Positions 1 through 11,399 of a DNA stretch of 64,000 nucleotides are shown in pieces. Origin of the DNA: Rhipidocladum racemiflorum. Lineage: Eukaryota; Streptophyta; Magnoliopsida; Poales; Poaceae. Each line of letters opens with the position of its first letter. Positions within the stretch are counted from its first letter, which is position 1. Position numbers and translations under genes: made by a program. The stretch covers positions 36,674,392 to 36,738,391 of the forward strand of contig CM070591.1 of the NCBI GenBank assembly GCA_036346355.1. The letters are read 5' to 3'. Below the pieces are notes generated by a model that was given only the letters and a program-made list of their open reading frames with translations, was not told where the DNA came from and did no database searches.

Positions 1-402
1 ATTCATTCAAAATCTCCTACACTGAGTTCACATGTTTGCCTCTCATCTTATAGCATGGATAGAAAGCAAATAACATTGAGATGAAGTAATTAGACAATTC
101 ATCAGGTAAACAACATCATTCTTCACCATACTCATGATTCATAGCCAAACCACAATATCACAATGGTAGTCAGAATATAGCAATCCTATAAGCAAGCAAT
201 TAAACCATGTATGATTGCTGTAATTGGAGATTATAATGAAGGCGAAGCAAACAACGATGCATAGCTTAACAATACATCTACTTCCACTTGCCTTTACCGA
301 TGTGGACGATGAACATAGTTGCGGAAGCGCGAAAGCTTTGGACCATTGCGAGGGAAGACGAAACACAGAGCACAGGTAAGTGTAGTCAAGCAACGAGTGG
401 CA
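1..402. other. No gene recognised; AT-rich flank
   Basis: No coding region that I can support, and no repeat or RNA gene recognised. The sequence is AT-rich up to about 290. From about 300 it becomes GC-richer, and this part may be the 5' leader of the small zinc-finger ORF at 403. It probably contains the distal end of the Mutator-like element, but I could not find a terminal inverted repeat matching the other side. Confidence 0.4.
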
Positions 403-618
403 ATGGAGTTCCCCTCGCCCCCAAGGCACAGCCTTCGCGAAGACATCCCCGAAGGCACGCAGGTCCCTATGTGCCTATGCGGGGATCCTTGCCGGTTCCG
501 AAAGTCTGTAGAGAACTCATACACATATGGTATGAGGTACTGGAGCTGCCGCAACCATGAGTCCGAGCCAAAGCGGCCCTTGTTGTGCAAGGGAAAATAT
601 CCCCGGTGCAGTCAGTAG
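403..618 (+). CDS. Small GRF-like zinc-finger ORF (MULE-associated), 71 aa
   Basis: The ORF starts at ATG 403 and ends at a stop at 618. It contains a cysteine pattern (PMCLCGDPC, then YWSC about 18 residues on) like the GRF-type zinc finger, a small nucleic-acid-binding module common in plant transposon-derived genes and often linked to PMD and MULE sequences in grasses. A longer frame runs upstream to 319, but 403 is the first ATG followed by the proline-rich lead-in usually seen before this finger. The protein ends soon after the finger, so further exons may be missing or the gene may be truncated. It points towards the minus-strand PMD and transposase genes, giving a convergent arrangement. 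The family call rests on the Cys pattern only. Confidence 0.45.
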   Translation: MEFPSPPRHSLREDIPEGTQVPMCLCGDPCRFRKSVENSYTYGMRYWSCRNHESEPKRPLLCKGKYPRCSQ

Positions 619-829
619 TGTACCAGAACGGCCCTTGTTGTTCGTTGTAACCTTCATGTTATTTGTTAGCATTTTCGCCCAATCGTGAAATCGTGGCAAC
701 TCAAATCGAATACTGCAGGCACACGTGCTAGTAATTAAGATAGATTAAAAAAACATGCACTGAGTTCAGCTAACTGCATTACAAGATGAAGAATGTAAAA
801 TCATTACAAAAGCATAGATGTAGAACAAG

Positions 830-3372
830 TCAGTCACGTGGACGCCTCCTGATTTGTCCGGTGGGGTACGTGAGCGGCGACGGAGGATTAACTACCCTCC
901 TAGGCCGACCCTGCGGCACAGGGGTCACGCCGGCTGTAGGCGAGTCGGGCGCTATTGATTGAGGAGGAGGAGGGCCAAAGAACTCACTCGACAGAAACTG
1001 AGTCACGTCAATCTCCGCCTCCGTTTGGTCATCGTAGCGTGCGTTGTCATAGCGCGCATCGCCGATACCACGGCTAGAACTCTTTGGCGCGAGACGAGCG
1101 CCCCTCGTGACCCGGTCTTGGTGTGTGGGGCGCCACGAGGGCTCGCGAGAAGGCGTCGGGCGGTGTCGGCCGCTGCCCGGCGAGAGGTGCGGCGCTCCAC
1201 GAGGGTGACGTCTTTGGGCAGCGTGGGGCGGTGCGCTGCGCCGGACGCGTCTACCACGCCCTTGACATGTCAAAGTGCGAAAGAACAGCCTCGCGACCGC
1301 CGGACTCGCTCCCAAGCTGGCCTGGCCTCATCGACGGTAACCTGGATGCTGCGGCCGAGGCGCCCGACATGGACGTCGCCTCGACGTCCAACTCCATCAC
1401 ACGCTGTGCCTGCATGTAATGCAAGATTGATTTGAGGTATTCTACATGGAAATGACCGCACGTCCTGAGTTTCGATTGTGAAACTTACCATGAAGTTTCC
1501 CCTTTCAGACATCTGTGAAAGTGCGTGTCCGACACCGATGCTTGGCGGGGGACATACGGTGCTGGTGGTGTGTACCCCACCCTGATCCTTGTGCGCGGCG
1601 TGTACCACTCCATGTACTCGTCGTACGTGGAGTGGTCGTACAACCGCGTCTCGGTGACCCTATCTGCAAGTGCATCGTCCCACTGCAGTACCCATATCGT
1701 CATGCGATGCGCAAAGGGAGTTCCCGCTACAACCCCCATCCGGGACATCCTGCAATGCAAACAAAAAATTACGTTTAGATTCAACATCTGATCCGACGGA
1801 ATTGTAAGCGGTGCGGTGCGGTCCGCAGACGTACCTATGAGCGGCCCGTGAGACAACATGGGTAGGCTGTAATGGGAAAATCTGGAATAGGCCGAACTGC
1901 CGCAGCACCCTGTGCGGCGAGTACTCCTCCACGCACAGGTCGAAGACGATGACCTTACGGGTAAGCCAATATTGCTCATCCCGTGTGCAAAGCGCGGCGA
2001 TCCCCAATGGTGCCCGGACGTGTACGTCATACGCATCATACGGGGTCCACCGCACGTCCTCCTCGCGGAGGCTATCGAACTCCCGAACAAACTCGGGGTA
2101 CGACCTCCTCACCTGTCGGTGGGCGTACAAGCGCTGTGCGGAAATACAAAATGGTGCATGTTATCATTGTGCGCAAGTACGAGATCAATAAATGAGGGGT
2201 GTACCTGTCGCCGAACCCAGTAGTGGCCCATGGTGGGCCAGTCCATCGGGTCCCCCTGGTACAAGTCCTTCCGAGTACTGGCAAGGTGTCAACAACAGGC
2301 CTGCCGATGGAGAAGCGCTCCCAGGACCACAACTGCAGAAGGAGGACGCACCCTGACATCGTCGCCTCCTGAAGAGCCCGAGAGACCGCGTCGCACAGGC
2401 CTCTATATGTCGCCGCGAGCACAGCGGAGGCCCAAGACCATTGCACAATCTGTTTACATCGAGAATATTAGCCATGTCCTGTCAGTATAGATTTGAACGA
2501 AATGTTTTACCTCCTCCGCGGGGGTGTCGGCTATGGACTGCGCGTACTCGATCAGGTGCCGATCCACCGTGTTCCCGTGCGACGAAGGGAACATCACCCA
2601 ACCGAACAGCAAAAGCAGGTATGCCTCAAGGTGTCGGGCCACGTCCCCCTCCTCTGCGTGCGGGTGGAGAAGCTCAGCCTGCAGCACTTCGCACAATTTT
2701 ATAAGCAACGTAGCGCGTCCCCATTAAATAGCAACGAAGAGGGTACTAACCGTGAACTGAAGCAGCCACACCTTCGTCGGTCCGTGCCGCTCACCGTGCC
2801 TGAGGGGCACGTACACGCCTGCCCGAGGGTGTCGCTGCACCTCGGCGAACCGCGCTGACAAGTCCGCCTGCCACGTGACGGGAACGTCGTGCGGCACAAC
2901 TGCAGGACCCGCGCAAGGTAGTCCCAACAGGTAACACACGTCCTGCAGTGTCGGAGCCATCTCTCCGCACGGCAGGTGGAACGTGTGCGTCTCGGGTCTC
3001 CACCGGTCGACGAGGGCGGTCAGCAGGGACCGGTCGTACCCGAAACGTGGGACCTGGTTCCCCTCCGCTTGGGCAGTCGTATGCTCCACCATCCTGCAGA
3101 GCGGAAGTAAACCAGCCGCTCGTAACCTGCATGTAGTGCCGTCAAACTGTATTCGCAATTAAGTGCATGTACGAACACGAGTATGCAAGACAGGTGCCAG
3201 CTTACTGTGGAACCCAGCGTGGGTCGATGCGGAGCATCTCGTTCGGCACCCGAGGCCGCAGTGTCGCTAGCTGTCGGCCCTCAACTGCGGACAACCTAGA
3301 CCGGTGGGTCTGATCAACGGTCCTATCTAGCAGCTCAGGCGATCCAACGACACCATACCTATCTCCCGCCAT
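830..3372 (-). CDS. Plant mobile domain (PMD) protein gene, multi-exon, MULE-borne
   Basis: Consecutive minus-strand open segments assemble into a PMD (Pfam PF10536) protein. Proposed exons, 5' to 3': 3372 to about 3203 (starts MAGDRYG, ends near DPRWVPQ before GTAAGC); about 3146-2750 (FDGTTCRLRAAG, then FHLPCGEMAPTLQDVCYLLG, the most diagnostic PMD stretch); about 2677-2505 (AYLLLLFGWVMFPSSHG); about 2453-2200 (a WSWASAVLAATYRGLCDA segment, then LLLQLWSWERF and GRP); about 2140-1828 (FDSLREEDVRW, then VEEYSPHRVLRQFGLFQ); about 1755-1510 (TYDEYMEWYTPRTR); and a poorly conserved tail down to about 830. AG acceptors and GT donors sit at most junctions. PMDs are nuclear proteins of unclear biochemical role, found in host silencing genes and inside transposons. 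The position directly downstream of a MULE transposase on the same strand suggests it is carried by the element. Exon limits are approximate and the start at 3372 is inferred. Confidence 0.7.
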
Positions 3373-3644
3373 CGCCACTTTGTTACAAACCAAATACATT
3401 AAACTGGTTAGCAATTAAATGACCAATAACAAATATTTGGAGATGTGAAACGAAATAACAAAGTGGAGAATAAAAAGGTTACAAATTACGATAACCACAA
3501 GTTATGCACCGTTACAATAATTCATTGGTACACATTGAAGTTCCCGAAGTAAAGAAATACATGCAGAAGGGAAGAACAACAGACCGGACAACACTTAAAT
3601 CTTACAGATTACAACAACCAAATACACTCGGACATAGAACTACG

Positions 3645-6260
3645 TTATCCACGATTACGACGCGCCTCGGACTCGTCCATATCGTTCCGAATACGCCGTG
3701 TCCTTCGCCGACCGACCTTCTGCTTCAACAATCGGATGTCCGGTACCCATCGATGCTCTGGAGGGGGTGCTGTTGTGAACGATCCATCCACCCTGTACCC
3801 GTACACCTCGTTATGCCATGTGGCGTGAACACTTTGCTTGTAATAATAGTGGACGATGTACGGGCGGCAGGACTGGTGTGTCTCGGCAGCTGCAGCAATC
3901 ACATGCGAGCACGGCAAGTGCAGCAGGCGTGGTTTCTGGCAGGAACACTCGCAGTCAGATGCTCTCAGTATGCACATATGTGAAGTCCTCTCTCGGTGGG
4001 CACCTCTTCGACCTCGATCACCACAGTGCACGTGGTATCTCCGTTCCAAGCCACTCTCCGGTGTAACACGATGTGTCTGTGCCTTCCGTGTTTTTTGGGC
4101 CATGTACGTAGATATAACCGTTGAGTACATCAGTCGATTGTCCGACATACATGCAACAGACTTGTTGTATCGCTCAATGAAATATCGTTGGGTGCCTAGC
4201 AACACACCTTCAACTATACCCACCAATGGAAGGCATCTAGTGCCTTTCATTACCCGATTGTAAATCTCCGCCAGGTTCGTTGTCATTATTCCATAACGCG
4301 AACCGCCTCGTCATATTGAAGGACCATTTCTCCAACGGCTCGTGTCGTATCCGATCTGTGAAACTCTTTATGCTTGTCCCGGCCTCGCCGAATGTTTGGG
4401 GCATCGGTCGGGAGCGCACACAAGGCCGTCGGGTCCTCTCCTTGCTCGTGGTACACCATAGGGTTCCTTGATGAACTAGCAGCACCCCTTGGATTCATTG
4501 ATTGCTTCTTGGTTAGTTCATCCAGGTGTCCTCCAAAGTGCATCGAACTTCCTGGCCGGTTACGCTTGCATAGCCGCTTAAACATGTTCATCAACTCCTT
4601 GTTCCTGAACTGACGAAAGAAATTCGCACCCATGTGCCTCATGCACCACCTGCTCTTCAAATCTGGCCACTTTGCTGCTCCCACGACGTCGGACCCTTCC
4701 TGCATATCCACAATCGCCCTCAGCAACCCTGCATGCCGGTCGTGGATGACACAAACATCCGGCCGATCCTGCACAACTGCAAGCTTGACTCTCTCAAGGA
4801 ACCAATACCAGCTGTCGGTGTTTTCTCCCTCCACGAAGGCCAATGCGACCGGTAGAACCTGGTTGTTGGCGTCCACCGCGATCGCAGTTAGAATCTGACC
4901 CTTGTATTTCCCAGTGAGGAATGTGCCGTCCATGCAAATGACCGGACGACAGTGTCGGAACGCACTTATGCAGGCGCCGAGGGCGAGGAAGGCCCGCTGC
5001 AATACCCACTTACCCGTGCACGGACCACCAGCAGGAAACTCCATAAGATCGATGGATGTACCAGGGTTCCTATTTGATATTGCCCTGAGCAGGTGGGGAA
5101 TATTCTCGTACGAAGCCTCGTACGTCCCGAACCGTATTTGCAAAGCTGTCATTTTTGCTCTCCATGCTTTCGCATAGCTAATCTTGTACTGAAACCTCTC
5201 CTCGACAGCAGTTATAATGGATCGAGGCTGCAGGTGCGGATTGTCCACAATCTGACCATAAAACACATTTGCCACCCAAGTGGACGACAGATTGCGGTGT
5301 TCCTGCTCTGCTTCCTCCAGTTCACAGTTATGCTCCGTCACTATGGAACATTTCCAGTAGTCCTTCCACTTCCCCTTGTATGCATGCACCCGCCATGGGC
5401 ACGAATTCACTACGCACTTCACGTCGTACTCTGTTTTGCTGGACTTCACTACCCTAAATTGCCGCCGAAGTGACATTGCCCAGTATTTCACCGCATCCAT
5501 CACAGCCTCCTTGTCTTTATATATGGCTCCCTATGTTACCTCGTTTTCATGATACTCCCATGCATCAACGTTCCCTTCATTCATTGTTAGGTCTTCGAAA
5601 TTAAAATTACTCCACGCACCAGGGACTGGCACCTCAGTAGTATTGTCTTCCTCATCCGACTCTTCGCAATCAGGGACTTCCTCATCCGCACGGCCCTCCT
5701 CCTCCATCAGGTCAACTATATCCTCCACCTCCTCCCCCTCGTCGGCCACCCCCCGCGCCTCCACGACAGTCTCCTCGCCCCCGCCGATCCCCTCGCCACC
5801 ACCAAACTCATGTCCCCCCTCTCCGAGCTCCTCTTTACCTTCATCATCACATGCCTGCATGTTTGTGCCGCCTCGTTCACAATATCCGCCTCGACATCAC
5901 CAACTACCGACACCTGAGGCCAGACTCACAGGGTACCACTTGCAGAAAGGTGAGCGGCCAGCTCCGCTCCACGGCATACCCAAGATAGCTCCTCCACGAT
6001 GTTGTCCCGTTAATAGGAATCAACTCTCCAAAAAAACAGTGTTGCGCACGGCTGACTATTGCTCTAATCCGCAGCCGAACTGCCTCTGCATCCAACCTGA
6101 ACATCCCAAACAACCACTCCAACAAAGTCCTGTATGTCCTATCCCTCGGTCTAGGCATGCCCTGTACGACCATTGAAAATGATGACAAATCTACGCCTGT
6201 CGGACCCTGTGCTATCTCCCCATCTCCATAAAATATTTGAAAATATATCATCTCCGACAT
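3645..6260 (-). pseudogene. Mutator-like (MULE/MuDR) transposase, frameshifted
   Basis: Cut-and-paste DNA transposase of the Mutator superfamily. Reading 5' to 3' on the minus strand: an N-terminal block from ATG 6260 (YFQIFYG, GPTGVDLSSF, FRLDAEA, ELIPINGT); an acidic linker about 5860-5531 (Glu/Asp-rich); then 5503-4286 with the FAR1/MuDR-like N-terminal zinc domain and the MULE catalytic core. Landmarks in the core are MDGTFLTGKYKG (first Asp), VIHDRHAG (second Asp) and the CMRH motif. The C-terminal segment 4286-3645 holds the SWIM zinc finger (CECSC, then CSHVIAA). A one-base shift near 4290-4310 separates the catalytic core from the segment beginning RYGIMTTNLAE. A second break lies between the N-terminal block and the acidic linker (about 5860-5910). 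The element is therefore unlikely to be autonomous now. Family identity is secure; the break positions are approximate. Confidence 0.85.
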
Positions 6261-6354
6261 GCTGCCTACAACGTCGGATCGAAATTTCAATCAGTTGTCA
6301 TCTAACCGCATCGTGCATTACCCTATGAATGTTACACTATATCTATACATTTTT

Positions 6355-7038
6355 CTGTGCTAACTTCTAACATTGCATGATATTTACAAATTTCTAACCT
6401 ACCATGGTATTTACATATGCTTGGTCGACTACCATTTTTAAAATATTACTCTACACTACAATATATAAGTCAATCAAGCTGTAAACAAGTATTTCGACTA
6501 GCCTAACGTATGATTACGTTGTAATTTTCAATAACAAAAATTCGAGTACAAAATCCTACTACAATATTACCTATATTACATTTCTAACCAATCCTACATT
6601 ACATTTTCTACAAAATCCTATATTAAGTTTCATACATCAAAGACTACATTATATTTCTAAAGACTTAACAATATACGAAAATAACTGTGCTAACTTCTAA
6701 CATTGCATGATATTTACTAATTTCTAACCTAGCATGGTATTTACATATGCTTGGTCGACTACCATTTTTTAAAATATTACTCTACACTACAAAATATAAG
6801 TCAATCAACTGTAAGCAAGTATTTCGACTAGCCTAACGTATGATTACGTTGTAATTTTCAATAACAAAAATTCGAGTACAAAATCCTACAACAATATTAC
6901 CTACATTACATTTCTAACCAATCCTACATTACATTTTCTACAAAATCCTATATTAAGTTTTAAATGTAATCCTATATTAAGTTTCATACATCAAAGACTA
7001 CATTATATTTCTAAAGACTTAACAATATACGAAAATAA
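6355..7038. repeat. Tandem duplication, 330-bp unit, two copies
   Basis: The segment 6355-6684 is repeated almost exactly at 6685-7038; both begin CTGTGCTAACTTCTAACATT. The second copy has a 24-bp internal addition near 6960-6985 (the CCTATATTAAGTTT block is repeated) and a few substitutions. It lies directly upstream of the MULE transposase start and is AT-rich and non-coding, so it may belong to the element's 5' region. Confidence 0.9.
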
Positions 7039-7064
7039 ACTTTTATACTACATTTAAAAAAACA

Positions 7065-7200
7065 TACCTTTCCTCTCTTTTCCTCTCCTTCTCTTCTTTC
7101 CTCTTCTTCTCTTCTTTCTCTTCTTCTCTTCTTTCTTCTTTCTCTTCTTCTCTTCTCTTCTTTCTTCTTTCTCTTCTGTTCTTTCCTTCGGTGGTTTCTC
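7065..7200. repeat. CT-rich low-complexity tract
   Basis: This is a polypyrimidine run built from CTTCTTTCTCTT-type units. Its minus-strand translation is only a Lys/Arg/Glu run and is not evidence for a protein. Confidence 0.9.
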
Positions 7201-7550
7201 TCTTGGCGTTTTGCTCGGCAGAATGGGATGTGGGGTGGAGGGGCACCTATCGCCCGGCTTTTGGGCGTCGCGACTTTGGGCGATTCTGCCAACTAAGCGT
7301 TACCGGCTCGCTTTACGTCAACTAGCCGTTACCGGTACAGCGTGCGTTAGTGGGGCCTTTGGTCGCTTTGTGTATGGGGCGATCGCCTTGTACATGGGCG
7401 ACGTGTGTCTACTTCTGTTAAATTCGAACCCCGCAGTACATTTTTGAAAAAATGATTAAAAAGAAGTATTAAATAAAAAAAAATTCTCACATGCATGCGT
7501 ATGTCCCTGCTGTCGTTGACTCAGTGTCTTGGCACGCTCATCAAGGCTGG
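7201..7550. other. Unassigned sequence upstream of the first solo LTR
   Basis: GC-rich to about 7430, then AT-rich. I recognise no gene. It may be the outer end of the Mutator-like element. The last five bases (GCTGG, 7546-7550) are the left target-site duplication of the following LTR. Confidence 0.4.
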
Positions 7551-10500
7551 TGTAACACCCCAAAATTTTGCTTCTCTTAAATTCATGTGTGATTTGGCAC
7601 TTTGGTGAATTTTTGGAATTTTCTGGAATTTATTTGGATTTATTTGGAATTTATTTGAATTTATTCCATTTTGAAATAATTAAAGAATTTAATTTTGCAA
7701 ATAAAATTTTGTTGGAAATATTTTATTTGAGTCCAAAATGATCCAAAGTATTTTCGAATTTTTGGAATTTTTCTCGAGTCATTTGCTATTTTTAATGAAT
7801 TAAATGAATTACTGGGAATTATTTTAAATATTAAATCGCTGGAAATTCAAACTCGGGTCAAGTACTGTTCATCCGACCGAGTCGGAACCCGAGTCGGACT
7901 CGAGTCCGACCCGAGCCACGTGACTCGACCGAACCCACTCCTAACCCTAATCAATCCCAACCGTTGGATCAAGATTCAACTACCGAGATCCGCCAGTCTG
8001 GGTTCGAGCCGTATCCGGCCGGATCCGATCGCGCCCGTCGCGATCGTGGCCGTTGATCGCGCCACGTGGACGGCCGAGAGTCGCCGTCTTCGCGGAGACC
8101 GAGCGGACTCCGCCGGCCGCGCTTCGCCGCCAGAAAGAACTAGGTTTCCGTCTAGGGCACGAACGCCGAGGCTATTTAAAGCGTGAGATGTCCCCCGAGG
8201 TTGCCCTCATCCTTGCGCACCCGTTCCCCCGAGCCATCTCGCCTGAGCCGCCGTCGTTTGCAGGCGAGCTCGGGCCGTAGTTGGAGGAAGTGACCGCCGC
8301 GGTTTTGCTCGGTCCGCCGTCCGTCTGTCTTCCGCCGAGAAGGAGCCAGATCCGAGTCCTCGCGTCGAGACGCACCGAAGGACCCTTCATCTCGCCGGAG
8401 CAACCCCGGAACGCCGTCGGGCTCGTCGTCGTTCTCGTCTCCGGTGCCCAAGCTTCGCCGTGCCATCGCCGGACTCCGCGAGCTCAGAGGACCGTCAGAT
8501 CCAGATCGGACGGTTGAGGTGAGTTCACGTGTTCCAAACCCGATTAGATGCGGGACCGTTGGATCAAGATCCAACGGTTCACAATCGCCACGTGCTGTAG
8601 CAGTGCGATTATAGGATTAGATCTGGACCGTCCGATCTAAATCGAACGGCCCACGATCAACGAGTAGTTTCAACGTGTTAACCCTGGATCTAATCCGCGC
8701 CGTTGAATTTCAAATCAACGGTCGTGATTGCGCCACGTGTCGGGAAGTTGGACCGACGCGTCGGTAGCCGGCCCACGCTGGCGTGCGTGACGCTGACACG
8801 CGGGGCCCGCGTGTCAGAGGGCCCGCATGTCAGTGGCTGACCCCGCCAAGCGCTGACGTCACCCATGACGTCACAGTGGGTCCCACTGCCAAGACTGCGT
8901 GGCCGAGCCTCACCGACGTCGGGCCGATGACGTCACCCGAGAGGCCCACATGTCGATCTCACGTGGAGTCGTGGACCGAGTCCACGGTGGACCCGAGCCG
9001 GCGTGGACCAAGTCCATGGACTAGCCGACGCCACCGCCCAATCGAGGCTGCCACGTGTCCATGCCGACGCAATAATTAATTTCCGAAAAAGAAAATGATT
9101 TATTAATTCGAAATATTGATTCAAATTTAGATTCAAACTTCAAACGCTTATAACTTTTGCGTTTCAACTCCGATTTGAGTGATTCAAATTTCTAAATTTG
9201 TATAAAATTGAGATCTACCTAAATATGAATTTTATTTAATTTTGGACTAAAGTTTTTCTCTGTAATATTATTTAATTGATTATTTAAACTTTAATAAATC
9301 ATAACTTTGTGCGTTTTAACTCCAAATTTGTGATTCCAGTTTCTAAAAATCCAGAAAATTATGTTCTCTCTGTTTATGGATTTTATTTGGAGTTTTGGGA
9401 TGTTTTGCCTAGTGTTTATTTGTGTATTTGCTATTTGCACGCTTTACGAGTAGACGTTGAAGTGCCGGAAGGATTCGAGGGAGAAGTGTTGACTCAGGAT
9501 CCAACTCAAGACCAAGAGCAAGTGCTTTTTGAAGGCAAGTTGTGCTTTGACCATATTGATCCTATTTCGAAATCTATTTTGATTTAAACTATTGCATGCT
9601 AGTTCAAGTAGAAAGATACTTTGATTAAACATGGGGGTTAGATAAATACCAATTTGCTATATGACACCTTGATTACTTAAGTATGTGCCATGACCCTTTG
9701 TCACCCTAGTTGTGGTTTACTAGTTGGACATTATTAAATTGCCAACATGGGTTTAGATCGTTGTAGTATGCTGCTTAGACCTGCTACGTGCTCATGACAT
9801 GGTTTTGGATAATCAAATGCTAATATTGACTTAATGATATATTGAACCTGTTTTGGAAAAGTATCATGTGATGTTGATGGCACGTGGTGCATGGTAATCA
9901 GCGGGGTTTGATAAACATTTTCGGCCAGGGGCATGTGGCAAGAGTAATCAGGTGGGCCGTTGTGGCATTGGGGATGTTGATTTGGTTTTGGGTAGTCTTG
10001 CCCTGGTCACTCTAAGGACTTAACCTTGCAAGCCTTTGAACTGGGTCATACTTGCAACCACATGGCTGGAATGGGACGGCCCTAGTTGATTAAGTCGCTA
10101 AGGACTCACTTGTGGAGCCTCAGGTGTCAATTACACCGTTTGTGTGATTGTGCGGGGAGCGTATCGTGGGCGTGGCCGATACCCATCTAACGGTGTGTTG
10201 GTCCCATACTTCGCCTTGGCTAAGGGAAGGGATGGTGTAGAGCACGAACCAGGAGAGGACCACCTGTGTTGTTTGAGGCTTTCGAAAGGCTTTGTTACGG
10301 GAACTCGCCTTTGTGGTGTTTGACTGTATCTTGTGGGTAAAGTGCATAACCTCTGCAGAGTGTAGAATCTATTTGAATAGCCGAGTCCACTGTGATCGAC
10401 AATGCTCGGGAATTACAGTCAAGGGTTAGATTTTCTGAAAATAACTTGGATTTGAAAAGTTGGGTTGGTTTAGTAATGAAGTTGATGGAAATATGGTTTA

Positions 10501-11066
10501 GGATGGGGAAAATGTTTATTAAATTTCTTGAGAAGTTATTTATGCTTTACTTATTTCTACTGCTTTCGAATCTACTTTTATTACTTGTCAAAAGTCATTT
10601 CATCGCAAATATACCTTGAGCTACTCCTTTGTACCAAGCCATGCATATAGTATATTAGCTTGCATTACGTGCATGACTTCTTGAGTACCAAGTACTCACC
10701 CTTGCCTCAACACAATACCCGGTTGAAGAGGAGATTACGCCCGGTTCGGAGGAGGATTTCCAAGAAGACCCGTCTACTTAGGGATGCGAGCCCGGTCGGT
10801 TACTGTGGTATCTTGGATGGCGCCACGAGTTATTTGATTTTCATTCTTTGTTATTTCTCTTTTAATAAGTTTCGCCTTGCGAGGCATATATTTGTAACTT
10901 GGCCATAAGGTCGAGTAACCCTTTGATTATTTAAATAAAGTACTTTGATAGTATCGTTTGGTATGATTATGATATATACCGATGTTAAGACTGTGTGCAC
11001 TAGCGCGTTCCTGGACTAGTGCTGAATACACAGAGGGTCCGGATTTGCAAATTCGGGGTCCCGACA
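7551..11066 (+). mobile_element. Solo LTR, family LTR-1 (Tekay/Del-type gypsy), 3516 bp
   Basis: It begins TGTAACACCCC and ends GGGGTCCCGACA, the exact termini of the LTRs of complete element B (37860-63985). It is flanked by a perfect 5-bp duplication GCTGG (7546-7550 and 11067-11071), so it is a solo LTR left by LTR-LTR recombination, not a fragment. A TATA-like CTATTTAAA lies at 8172-8180. Palindromes with arms of the CCGTTGGATC/GATCCAACGG type lie at 8556-8577, 8628-8649 and 8701-8722. A likely splice donor (GAG|GTGAG) lies at 8518/8519. The acidic ORF is annotated separately. Confidence 0.95.
9454..10781 (+). CDS. LTR-borne acidic ORF, copy 1 (exons 9454-9534 and 10723-10781)
   Basis: This is an inferred two-exon gene inside the LTR. 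Exon 1 (81 nt) follows GTAG and encodes DVEVPEGFEGEVLT and a Gln/Asp/Glu-rich stretch ending in FE. It is followed by the donor GAAG|GCAAGT. Exon 2 (59 nt) encodes VEEE, an acidic run and DPST before TAG. In this copy the acceptor has mutated from CAG to CGG (10720-10722), so splicing may be lost. The initiating exon is unresolved: there is no ATG in exon 1, and a frame open to the left of it could be intronic. No known domain. Confidence 0.45.
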
Positions 11067-11071
11067 GCTGG

Positions 11072-11399
11072 CTATAATTAACTGAGGCCCAACACAACAG
11101 CCTCGGCCACAACGTCCCATACTCCCATACTCACTACCGAAACCACCGAAGAAAACCGCACCACCATCATCTTCCTCGAGTGTGGCGACAAGAGCCATCA
11201 TGCCCACCGCTTCCTTCACATTTCTTGCTGTGCTAGTGAGCTAATCCCAAATCCACTTGCATCACCTTGAGTCCCTTGTTTTGATCTACCAATCCCTCAA
11301 ATTGGTTGGAGTTTCGTAGTTTGCGTCAATCGAAGACCATGAAGTTGTTCCATCGCTGCCTCTTCGTTGCTCGGTTCCGTCATTGCCAGTGAGTCTCTA
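11072..11399. other. Unassigned interval between LTRs
   Basis: No recognised repeat or gene. The sequence is mildly GC-rich and unlike the flanking LTRs. It is continuous with 7201-7545 once the solo LTR and one GCTGG copy are removed. Confidence 0.35.

Noticed and set aside
830..1435. Overlapping ORFs on both strands as separate genes
   Set aside because: They are GC-rich shadows; only the minus strand continues the PMD gene, and its tail here is weakly supported.
7011..7292. Lys/Arg/Glu-rich minus-strand ORF
   Set aside because: It is the translation of the CT-rich tract; composition alone explains it.
11016..11219. Small minus-strand ORF across the LTR end
   Set aside because: It spans the LTR-1 terminus and unrelated flank, so it is a chance frame.
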